Origin: Candidatus Manganitrophus noduliformans
Lineage (GTDB): Bacteria; Nitrospirota; Nitrospiria; SBBL01; Manganitrophaceae
Direction: 5' to 3'
Length of the DNA stretch: 52,276 nucleotides
Assembly: GCF_012184425.1 (NCBI RefSeq)
Contig: NZ_VTOW01000011.1
Location: 1-52,276, forward strand
The position numbers and the translations under genes are program-made. Positions within the stretch are counted from its first letter, which is position 1; each line of letters begins with the position of its first letter. Positions 17,333-24,528 of this stretch are shown here, piece by piece. Below the pieces are notes generated by a model, which had not been told where the DNA came from, did no database searches, and saw only the letters and a list, made by a program, of their open reading frames with translations.

Positions 17333-18010
17333 ATGCGGCAACGGATGCTTCGATTCATGTTTTCCTTCGGCTTTTTTTTCAGAGGACGCATGATCCTTCC
17401 ACTGCTCTTTTCCTGGCTCGTCCTGAGCGGATGCGCTTCTAGTCTACACCTTCGGGGGCTCGAAGCGACAGACCGGGGAGACCACGATCTAGCCGTTCGG
17501 CTTTATCTGGAATATTTGAAGAACCATCCTGATGACCTCCGGGCCAGAAACGATCTCGGCGTTTCCTATCTTCGGAGCGGACAATACGACCTCGCCTTTT
17601 TGGAGTTTCAGAAGGTCCTCGCCGCCGATCCGCGGTATGTCCGGGCTTATTACAACATCGCCTTGGTCTACAACTTCAAAGGGCTTCCCGAGGAGGAGTT
17701 CAACGCCTACTTGAAAGCATTGAAGATCGACCCGGTCCATCTTCCGACCCGGTTGAACCTCGCTCATCTCTATATCGAACGGGGAGAAACCGCGAGGGCA
17801 AAAGAGATTTACGAAACGGTCCTGGACGAGTATCCGAACCAGCCCCGCGCCCTCTACAACCTCGCCCTGCTCTACGACCAGGAAGGAAAAGAGGGGGATG
17901 CTCTCGCCCTACTTGAGCGGTTTTTACAGCAGCAGCCCGATCCGGAATGGAGAGAAGAGGCCGAGCGGCATCTCGACAGGCTAAAGAGGTTTTTCCCGCC
18001 CCCTTTTTAA
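17333..18010 (+). CDS. TPR-repeat lipoprotein
   Basis: This protein of about 225 residues carries a lipoprotein signal with lipobox LSGC (Cys about residue 35), then at least four tetratricopeptide repeats (for example GDHDLAVRLYLEYLKNHPDD and GQYDLAFLEFQKVLAADPRY). Such proteins serve as periplasmic scaffolds, often for outer-membrane secretion machines. Start choice is open: GTG 17324 and ATG 17333 share an AAGG ribosome-binding site, and ATG 17391 would give a shorter signal peptide. It follows the coiled-coil gene by 11 bp and ends the operon that begins with the kinase at 13040. Confidence 0.85.
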   Translation: MRQRMLRFMFSFGFFFRGRMILPLLFSWLVLSGCASSLHLRGLEATDRGDHDLAVRLYLEYLKNHPDDLRARNDLGVSYLRSGQYDLAFLEFQKVLAADPRYVRAYYNIALVYNFKGLPEEEFNAYLKALKIDPVHLPTRLNLAHLYIERGETARAKEIYETVLDEYPNQPRALYNLALLYDQEGKEGDALALLERFLQQQPDPEWREEAERHLDRLKRFFPPPF

Positions 18011-18341
18011 CCCATCGGAATGGAGGGGGTGCCAGTTCTTCGGCGGTCCGGCCGGAAAACGGTCAATCAAGGATACCGTACCGGACTCGATTTGAAGAAA
18101 AGGGTGGGCCTTTCAACCTGTTTCATCGGTCTTTTGAGCCGACCCTCTCCGCCGATCCGGGAAGGACCCACTGACAGGCCTGGGCATGGAAATTGCTTTT
18201 GGCACTGCCTGACCGCTTCAATCCTTTGAGGGATTCGCTGGATTGGCGTTCTTGTAAATACGGGTACGAGCTGGAAGAGTGACTGTTCCGGTCCTGTGAA
18301 GCAAAGCCGCCGGTTGATGCCTCGGCACTTTGGAAAAGGAT
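18011..18341. other. Intergenic region upstream of the methyltransferase gene
   Basis: 331 bp. The only structure I can support is a sigma-54-like promoter at 18182-18197. No clear terminator follows the TPR gene. Confidence 0.5.
18182..18197 (+). promoter_or_regulatory. Putative sigma-54 promoter
   Basis: GGGCATGGAAATTGCT: GG at 18183-18184 and GC at 18195-18196 with ten bases between, and TTGCT matching the -12 element. It would start a transcript near 18208, about 130 bases before the methyltransferase ATG. No copy of the palindromic motif is evident nearby. Confidence 0.6.
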
Positions 18342-19553
18342 ATGAGAAGCAATAAGATAGAGATCGCTTCACTGATTGATCAGAGCAAGATCGCCGCGCA
18401 GGAAAACCTGAACGAGCTTCTGGAGAGAAAAAAATCCTTAGAAAAGGTTGCGCCGCAGTTTAAAGTGGTTGTCTCCGACGTGCGCGACTTTCTCGAAGAG
18501 ATGAAGCAGAAACTCGATTTGGAAGAGTCGCATATTGAATACGACGGCGCCGCTGAACGGAAGCGGATCGAGAAGGAAACCCTCGGCCACGCGGAGAAAG
18601 TGATGATGCCGCTCCTTCATCCCGCGCTTCTATCGATGAATGATATCGTCCGGGATTTTACGCAGGCGGAGCATCACGTCCATCGAAATTATTTTCAGCG
18701 CCACCTTCATTCCCTTCTGCTCTTGTCTCCTTTTGTCTGCCGGGCCTATTCCAAGCCGCTTGGTTTTCCGGGAGATTATGAGATGATGAACATGCTTTAC
18801 GGGGACCACGATGTTGGAGAGAGCCTCTTTGCCCGTTTGATCAACCGGTATTCCTGCCGCGTCACGGCCGCGCAAGCGGTGGTCGACCGGGTGCCCTACA
18901 TGCTCGATAAGATGAATCGCGCCATTGCGCGAAATCTTCACCGGGAGGAGGGGGTTTTCATCACCAGCATCGGTTCGGGACCGGCTCAGGAAGTGCAGGA
19001 CCTGATCCGGACCAATCCCCACAGTGATCGATGTCGCGTAAGTCTGGTCGACATGGCCCAGGAAGCGCTCTGGCAATGCCATTCGAGAATCTTAGATTTA
19101 AAATCAACCTTCGACAGCCGGATCGATGTGCACTATCTGAACAGGACGGTTCATCAGTTGATTAGAGATCCGGAAGCCCTGGCGCCGTATACCGGCCAGG
19201 ACTTGATTTACACCGTCGGCCTGTTCGATTATCTTCCCGTTCATATCGCAAAGAGGCTGACTCAGAAGTTATGTCAACTGTTGTCCGACCAAGGTGAGTT
19301 GGTTATCGGGAATTTCGACGTGTCCAACGACTCCCGTTATTATATGGAGTACGCGGCGGAGTGGTATCTCATCCACCGCACCCCTGAAGAGATGCGTGTG
19401 TTGGCGGAAGAAATCCCTTCGGTTTCAGAAGTTGTCGTCGAGTCGAACGACAACGGCGCACAACTTTACCTGATCATCCGAAAAGACAGAAAACTCAGAT
19501 CCCTTCCTGGAAAAGGATTGATTGCCCTGCCGGCGTTCAATAAAGCAAACTGA
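18342..19553 (+). CDS. SAM-dependent methyltransferase, 3-hydroxypalmitate methyl ester (PhcB-like) type
   Basis: This 403-residue cytoplasmic protein resembles proteins annotated as 3-hydroxypalmitic acid methyl ester synthases (Ralstonia PhcB group). The hallmark block AYSKPLGFPGDYEMMNML is followed by a Rossmann motif I variant (ITSIGSGPAQEV), an acidic SAM-ribose position (VSLVDMAQEAL) and DLIYTVGLFDYLPVHIAKRL. The first 100 residues are helical, probably coiled coil. The expected reaction is transfer of a methyl group from SAM to a long-chain 3-hydroxy fatty acid, giving a diffusible signal; that function is inferred from family and context. ATG 18342 follows AAGGA closely; TTG 18330 is an alternative. 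A kinase, an OmpR-type regulator and a receiver-only protein follow, as in phcBSRQ. Confidence 0.75.
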   Translation: MRSNKIEIASLIDQSKIAAQENLNELLERKKSLEKVAPQFKVVVSDVRDFLEEMKQKLDLEESHIEYDGAAERKRIEKETLGHAEKVMMPLLHPALLSMNDIVRDFTQAEHHVHRNYFQRHLHSLLLLSPFVCRAYSKPLGFPGDYEMMNMLYGDHDVGESLFARLINRYSCRVTAAQAVVDRVPYMLDKMNRAIARNLHREEGVFITSIGSGPAQEVQDLIRTNPHSDRCRVSLVDMAQEALWQCHSRILDLKSTFDSRIDVHYLNRTVHQLIRDPEALAPYTGQDLIYTVGLFDYLPVHIAKRLTQKLCQLLSDQGELVIGNFDVSNDSRYYMEYAAEWYLIHRTPEEMRVLAEEIPSVSEVVVESNDNGAQLYLIIRKDRKLRSLPGKGLIALPAFNKAN

Positions 19554-19562
19554 AGCAAACTG
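19543..19562 (+). repeat. 10-bp tandem duplication
   Basis: AAGCAAACTG occurs twice head to tail and spans the methyltransferase stop codon. The duplication moved that stop and changed the spacing to the kinase gene. Confidence 0.8.
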
Positions 19563-19669
19563 CTGACCAAAATTTCCTGATCGCTTTTCGTAAATACCTA
19601 CACGAAGTCAATGTCTTTCGCGTTCAGATTGCCTGCGTTTTAGGTTCCATCCTTGTTCCCCTCTTCAGC

Positions 19670-20881
19670 GTGCTCGATTACTTCCTCGTTCCGGATTATT
19701 TCCGGATGTTCTTTGAAATTCGGCTGTTTTGCGCGGCGGCGACCCTTCTTCTTTTTGTCCTGACCTTTACCTCGATTGGGAAAAAAAACATCATTTTCCT
19801 CGGTGTGGCCGCTCCGATTTTGATCGGCGGCGCGATCTCGCTGATGATCCGCTATCTGGGAGGATATGAGTCGTCCTATTATGCGGGCCTCAATCTGGTG
19901 ATGCTCGCGATTACCCTTTTGTACGCATGGGATGTTCGGATCACGGCCGGAATCTGCTTCGTTATCTACGGATCGTATCTCTTGCCGATTCTTCTTAAGG
20001 ACGATATCCGCCGTCCTGAGATCCTGATCAATAACAACGCCTTTCTCTTAGGGACGGCCTTTATCGCCATGACCAGCGCCTACTTCGTTTTCAGGTTGCG
20101 GTACCAGGAGTTTGAGTCGCTTTACCGATTGGAGGAATCTCGAAAGGCGCTAGAAATTTCCAAGAAGAAGCTGGAAGAGGCGGGGGTATTGAAAGGGCAA
20201 TTCTTTGCCGATATCAGTCATGAGTTGAGGACGCCGCTTTCCGTGATTCGAGGCGAGGCGGAGGTCACGCTGCGTGGAAAAGAGAAGCCAGCCGATGAAT
20301 ACAAAAAGGTGCTCCAGTACATCGTTCTACTGACCGAGCAATTGAATCAATTGGTGGGCGACCTCCTCTTTTTGGCCCGCTCCGAATCGGGAGACATCCG
20401 AATCGAGAGACGGCCGGTCTCGCTTTCGGAAATTTTTGTCCATGTTTGCCGCGCAGGCGAAACGCTTGCTCAGAAAAAAGAGATCAAGGTTTCCTTCATC
20501 GGCCAAGATCAGGAAGTTTTAGTGGGAGGAGACGTCCAGCGACTGAAGCAGCTCTTTCTGATTTTGGTTGATAACGCCATCAAGTATACCTGTTCCGGAG
20601 GAGAGGTCCGGATTTCTCTGCGGAAGGATGGACGATTCGGCCGGGTGGAGATATCCGACAATGGGATCGGCATCCCTGCAGAGGCTCTCCCCTACATTTT
20701 CGAGCGCTTTTACAGGACGGAGAGAGCAAGGTCAATGGCCCACGGCGGGGCCGGACTGGGGTTATCGATCGCGAAGTGGATCGTCGAAGCGCACCAAAGC
20801 GCCATATCGATCTCCAGTGTCGTCGGTGTCGGGACAACGGTTGCCGTTGATCTGCCTCTGTTGGAGAAGGCGAAGGTCTAG
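19670..20881 (+). CDS. Multi-TM sensor histidine kinase (PhcS/LqsS-like position)
   Basis: From GTG 19670 the protein is 403 residues, with five full membrane helices, a coiled linker and a kinase core (His184 in FFADISHELRTPLS, N box LILVDNAIKYT, DNGIGIP, GGAGLGLSIAKWI). The coding frame clearly extends upstream to about 19544: in frame it reads RKYLHEVNVFRVQIACVLGS and completes the first of six membrane helices, but holds no ATG, GTG or TTG, only CTG codons (19550, 19577). The true start is therefore non-canonical or was lost. Six-helix sensors of this kind in PhcS and LqsS detect lipid-like signals, so its place after the methyltransferase suggests it is the signal receptor (inference). 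It ends 1 bp before the regulator gene. Confidence 0.85.
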   Translation: MLDYFLVPDYFRMFFEIRLFCAAATLLLFVLTFTSIGKKNIIFLGVAAPILIGGAISLMIRYLGGYESSYYAGLNLVMLAITLLYAWDVRITAGICFVIYGSYLLPILLKDDIRRPEILINNNAFLLGTAFIAMTSAYFVFRLRYQEFESLYRLEESRKALEISKKKLEEAGVLKGQFFADISHELRTPLSVIRGEAEVTLRGKEKPADEYKKVLQYIVLLTEQLNQLVGDLLFLARSESGDIRIERRPVSLSEIFVHVCRAGETLAQKKEIKVSFIGQDQEVLVGGDVQRLKQLFLILVDNAIKYTCSGGEVRISLRKDGRFGRVEISDNGIGIPAEALPYIFERFYRTERARSMAHGGAGLGLSIAKWIVEAHQSAISISSVVGVGTTVAVDLPLLEKAKV

Positions 20882-20882
20882 A

Positions 20883-21557
20883 ATGCGGGTTCTCCTTGTA
20901 GAAGATGACGAGCGGGTTGTCGGTTTTATCAAAAGAGGGCTGGAGGCCGAGCACTTCCAGGTGGAAGTGGCGCCCGACGGGCTGAAGGCGATTGAAATGG
21001 CCACGTCTATTCCTTATCAAATGATCATTCTCGACCTTGCGCTTCCTTTAAAGAACGGCGATGAGGTTTGTCGGGTTCTCCGGGAGGAGAAGGTTCAGAC
21101 GCCGATCCTGATGCTGACGGCGAGAGACACGGTTCAAGAGAAAGTAGAGGGCCTGGCGATCGGCGCCGATGATTACTTGACCAAACCTTTTGCATTCGAA
21201 GAACTCTTGGCCCGGATCAAAGCCCTTCTCCGCCGCGCCGGGCCCTATCGGGAGGCAGTTTCCGAGCTGAGGGTTGCTGATCTTGTCTTAAACCAGGGGA
21301 CCCACGAGGTCCGCCGAGGGGACAAAGTTATCAACCTGACGGCGAAGGAATTCGCCCTTCTGGAATATTTAATGCGCCACCCCAACCGAGTGTTGAGCCG
21401 GACCGCGATTCTCGAACAGGTCTGGGGATACCAGTATGATACCTTCACTAATTCGGTCGAAGTCTATGTCCTTTATCTGCGTAAAAAGATCGATCACGGG
21501 CATTCGAAGAAACTCATTCAAACCATTCGGGGCGTCGGTTACAAAATTTCCGACTGA
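20883..21557 (+). CDS. OmpR-family response regulator
   Basis: The 224-residue protein has a receiver domain (VEDDE at 6-10, phospho-acceptor Asp51 in ILDLALP, LTKPF) and a C-terminal winged helix (NLTAKEFALLEYLMRHPNRV ... IRGVGYKI), so it is a DNA-binding regulator activated by phosphorylation. It starts 1 bp after the kinase stop and is surely its partner. The frame is open back to 20568, but only as a shadow of the kinase. A second, shorter receiver paralogue follows. Confidence 0.95.
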   Translation: MRVLLVEDDERVVGFIKRGLEAEHFQVEVAPDGLKAIEMATSIPYQMIILDLALPLKNGDEVCRVLREEKVQTPILMLTARDTVQEKVEGLAIGADDYLTKPFAFEELLARIKALLRRAGPYREAVSELRVADLVLNQGTHEVRRGDKVINLTAKEFALLEYLMRHPNRVLSRTAILEQVWGYQYDTFTNSVEVYVLYLRKKIDHGHSKKLIQTIRGVGYKISD

Positions 21558-21688
21558 TTTTCCGAATTCATCGCCCCTCGCATCTTTAATTAACCCGGGT
21601 CTTATCAGCTCCTCATCTTTTTCTTATTTGGTTTTTATCTTCCTTTGATAATCTGATAGCGTTTTTTGAAATATTTTTGGAGGAATCG

Positions 21689-22045
21689 TTGCGGATTTTG
21701 ATCATTGAAGATGACGAGCGAATTTCAGGGTTCATGAAAAGGGGCTTGGAGGCGGAAGCGCATGACGTGCGGGTCGCCCTGGACGGAGAGAGAGGAATAG
21801 ACCTGATTCAAACGGCCTCTTTCGACCTGATCATTCTGGATGTCTATCTTCCCCAAAAAAACGGATTGGAAATTTGCAGATACCTAAGAAATCAAAGGAT
21901 CATGCCCCCCATATTGATGATGACTGCAAAAGATTTTTCGGATCTGAAGGAGGAGGGGATGCGCGCCGGCGCGAACGATTACCTGACGAAGCCTTTTCCT
22001 TTTGAAGTTCTCTTGAAGAAGATTGACAAGCTTGTCTGCCATTGA
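21689..22045 (+). CDS. Receiver-only response regulator, paralogue of its upstream neighbour
   Basis: This 118-residue protein starts at TTG 21689, five bases after GGAGG. It is a full receiver (IEDDE, Asp51 in ILDVYLP, LTKPF) and ends right after it. Its sequence tracks the receiver of the preceding OmpR-type protein closely (shared DDERI/VSGF-KRGLEAE, ILM-TA-D, DYLTKPF-FE-LL), so it arose by duplication with loss of the winged helix. No remnant of that domain is visible in 22046-22158. In Ralstonia the phc operon also ends with a receiver protein (PhcQ), which makes its place suggestive. Confidence 0.85.
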   Translation: MRILIIEDDERISGFMKRGLEAEAHDVRVALDGERGIDLIQTASFDLIILDVYLPQKNGLEICRYLRNQRIMPPILMMTAKDFSDLKEEGMRAGANDYLTKPFPFEVLLKKIDKLVCH

Positions 22046-22158
22046 TGGATTTCGGGCAGGGAAACCCGTTTTCAGGCATGGGCCGGGCTCAGATATTGGC
22101 TTCGTTGATTTTTAAGCCTCTTTTTCGTGAGATTTGTTCACAGAGAGCGACCCGTTTT

Positions 22159-22174
22159 TGGTATGGGGCTTGCT
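22159..22174 (+). promoter_or_regulatory. Putative sigma-54 promoter
   Basis: TGGTATGGGGCTTGCT has GG at 22160-22161 and GC at 22172-22173 with a ten-base spacer and a perfect TTGCT. Transcription would start near 22185, about 20 bases before the glycosyltransferase ATG. Confidence 0.65.
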
Positions 22175-22205
22175 TTATCTAAAATTGTTTTAACCGGAGG
22201 CAGCA

Positions 22206-23495
22206 ATGAAGAAGTTGATGGTTTACTCCCATGATACATTCGGCCTTGGAAATATTCGGAGGATGCTTTCGATTTGCCAGCATCTGATTTCATCGACGCC
22301 CGATCTCTGTATCCTGCTCATCTCGGGATCTCCGATGATTCAGAGCTTTCGGCTTCCTCCTCGACTCGACTATGTGAAGCTGCCGTGTCTGAGCCGAACC
22401 GAGCGCGAGGGCTACTCTGTGAAAAGCCTCGGAACGGGGCTGGAGGAGATGATGGCGCTTCGGTCGGATCTGATCCTGACGGCGGCGGCGAATTTCAAGC
22501 CGGATCTTTTTCTGGTCGACAAGAAACCGTACGGAGTCAAGGGTGAATTGGAGGAAGTTTTCAAGTATCTGGAACTTCATTCTCCGGAGACGAAGAATGT
22601 GCTCCTGCTTCGGGATATCCTTGACCGGCCGGAGGCCACCATCCCGATCTGGGAGAAGAACGGCTACTACGACGCGATCCGCTCCTTTTACGACCTTGTC
22701 CTGCTGGTCGGCCTGCCGGAGATCTTCGATCCGAGAAAAGAGTACCGGTTTCCGGCTGAGATTGCGGAGAAGGTTCGGTTCTGCGGGTATATCCGGAGAG
22801 AAGCCGGGTCGAAGCGCCGGGACGAGATCAGGGAGGAGCTCGGTTTGAACGGAGAGCAGCTCGTTCTGGTAACGCCGGGAGGGGGAGAAGATGGCTATCG
22901 TCTCTTGGAGACGTATATTATGGGACTGGAGCAGATCTCCGGTGGGGATCGCCACAGAAGCCTGATCGTCTGCGGTCCGGAGATGCCGAAAGTCCAAAGG
23001 GAAAGGCTCCAGCAAAAGATGGCCCAATATCCTCATGTCGGGATGGCTGAATTCACCAATGACCTGATGAGTTACATGGACGCGGCCGATGTGGTCGTAT
23101 CCATGGGGGGGTATAATACCGTCTGCGAGATCCTCTCCCTCCGGAAACGGGCGGTGGTGGTCCCCCGCGCCAAACCGGTGGAGGAGCAATGGATCCGCGC
23201 GGAGCGATTCTCCCGCCTTGGGCTCTTTAAGACGGTTCACCCTGACGATCTCACGCCGCAAACGTTGATGCGCGCCCTTCTTGACGAACTCGGCAGGGAA
23301 GCGCGTCACGCCCCGCCTCCCCCGCAAATCGATCTCAACGCGCTTCCTCGGATTACAGAATGGATCTCCATACTCCTTGCCGAATCTGAAAAGGCATCGA
23401 ACCAGGTTTCGGGGGATGGAGAAGATTGGGCCGTCGATTTCTTCAAGGAGCTTCCGGATCGCCTTGAGGCGCTCCCGGCTGAAGGCCGCCTGTGA
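22206..23495 (+). CDS. MurG-like predicted glycosyltransferase (COG4671 type), copy A
   Basis: This 429-residue soluble GT-B-fold protein resembles the COG4671 / GT28-like group. The N-terminal half starts with YSHDTFGLGNIRRM and contains PDLFLVDKKPYGVKGEL; the C-terminal nucleotide-sugar half has VLVTPGGGEDGY and SMGGYNTVCEILSL, the equivalent of the MurG donor-binding loop. CGGAGG supports ATG 22206. It is strongly similar along its whole length to the protein at 34368-35660 and shares the GGYNTV-EI motif with a third at 41359. A sigma-54-like promoter lies just upstream. It probably adds a sugar to the glycan exported by the nearby ABC transporter; donor and acceptor are unknown. Confidence 0.82.
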   Translation: MKKLMVYSHDTFGLGNIRRMLSICQHLISSTPDLCILLISGSPMIQSFRLPPRLDYVKLPCLSRTEREGYSVKSLGTGLEEMMALRSDLILTAAANFKPDLFLVDKKPYGVKGELEEVFKYLELHSPETKNVLLLRDILDRPEATIPIWEKNGYYDAIRSFYDLVLLVGLPEIFDPRKEYRFPAEIAEKVRFCGYIRREAGSKRRDEIREELGLNGEQLVLVTPGGGEDGYRLLETYIMGLEQISGGDRHRSLIVCGPEMPKVQRERLQQKMAQYPHVGMAEFTNDLMSYMDAADVVVSMGGYNTVCEILSLRKRAVVVPRAKPVEEQWIRAERFSRLGLFKTVHPDDLTPQTLMRALLDELGREARHAPPPPQIDLNALPRITEWISILLAESEKASNQVSGDGEDWAVDFFKELPDRLEALPAEGRL

Positions 23496-23552
23496 CTGGC
23501 CAGCCGACCTCTTTCATGCAGTGAACGCCTCTCCTTTATCAGGGTATCCCCT

Positions 23553-24105
23553 TTGGGTGAATCGTGGGGCTTCTCCGTCGGCGCGTCGATGGACAGCGGG
23601 AAGACCACGACGGTGGGTTATCTCGCAAGAAGTTTGAAAGGGATCTGGAAAAAGGTGGCCTATCTCAAACTGACCGGGACTGCCTACAAAAAGGATACCG
23701 ATTTTGTGAGCGGTTTTTCCGAAGTCGGTTTTCCATCGGCCTATCACTGCGAGACCGAGGAGTTGATGGACCTCTATCAGACCCTGTTTGAAAGCGTGTC
23801 AGCGGTCCGCCCCGCTGATATCATCGTGGAGATCGCTGACGGACTTTATCAGCGGGAAACCAGTTTTTTGTTGAAGAACGGACGCTTTTTCTCTACAGTA
23901 TACGCTGTTCTCCTCTCATGCGGGGACAGCCTCATGCGTGATCAGCGGAGTCCAGTTTCTGACCGCGGTCGGGGCGAGGCCGGCGGTTGTCTGCAGCGTC
24001 TATCTATACGATGAGTCCGATGCTATCGAGGAGGTCAGATCGGGGTGCAATGTCTATATCCAAAATCTCTGGACGTGTGGTCGGTCCTTAAACCAAACAC
24101 GTTGA
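23553..24105 (+). pseudogene. Decayed P-loop NTP-binding protein
   Basis: The frame from 23553 holds a P-loop (VGASMDSGKTTTVGYLARS) and a block ending VEIADGLYQRETSFLL, features of DUF1611/dethiobiotin-synthetase-like nucleotide-binding proteins. No convincing start is present (the frame begins at a TTG in mid-domain). Near 23930 the frame must shift to continue as SCVISGVQFLTAVGARPAVV and stop at 24103-24105. I read it as a broken gene between the glycosyltransferase and the ABC exporter. The exact family is uncertain. Confidence 0.55.
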
Positions 24106-24150
24106 GCTTCACCTCCCAATCTATGTGCGTATCAGATACGACGATCGAGA

Positions 24151-24528
24151 GTGGAGTCATCTGAAAAGGTCGCTCCTTTGGGAATCTCCCTGGACGCGCC
24201 GAGGGAGAAGGAAGGGGTCTATTCAGACGTGCTGGTGAAGATAACCGATGGGACCGCCCTGCCCGGCGATATCCTGGTCTATGCGAGTTCGCCGGAGGAA
24301 CTGGAAGTGCAGAGAAAGAAGTTCGGGAAGAGTGGGGTCGGACGTGTGGTGATCGTTGTTGGATCGCACGGTTGGGAGGCGATGATGCCGGGGGGAAGGA
24401 CGGGGCCGGTTATCGACGATTGCTGGAGGGATGGGGGGGCGCTGGACACAGGGCCGAGCGTTAAAGGCTGTCTACCACATCAAGGGGATCATAATGTCCA
24501 GCCCGACCCGGATAAAGGATGGAAGTGA
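24151..24528 (+). CDS. Hypothetical 125-codon frame, possibly a gene remnant
   Basis: A GTG-started frame reads ESSEKVAPLGISLDAPREKE and continues to VVIVVGSHGWEAMMPGG with plausible composition for about 80 residues, then ends in low-quality sequence overlapping the ABC transporter start by 10 bp. No family recognised and no good ribosome-binding site. It may be the remains of a gene that decayed together with the P-loop gene just upstream. Confidence 0.3.
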   Translation: MESSEKVAPLGISLDAPREKEGVYSDVLVKITDGTALPGDILVYASSPEELEVQRKKFGKSGVGRVVIVVGSHGWEAMMPGGRTGPVIDDCWRDGGALDTGPSVKGCLPHQGDHNVQPDPDKGWK

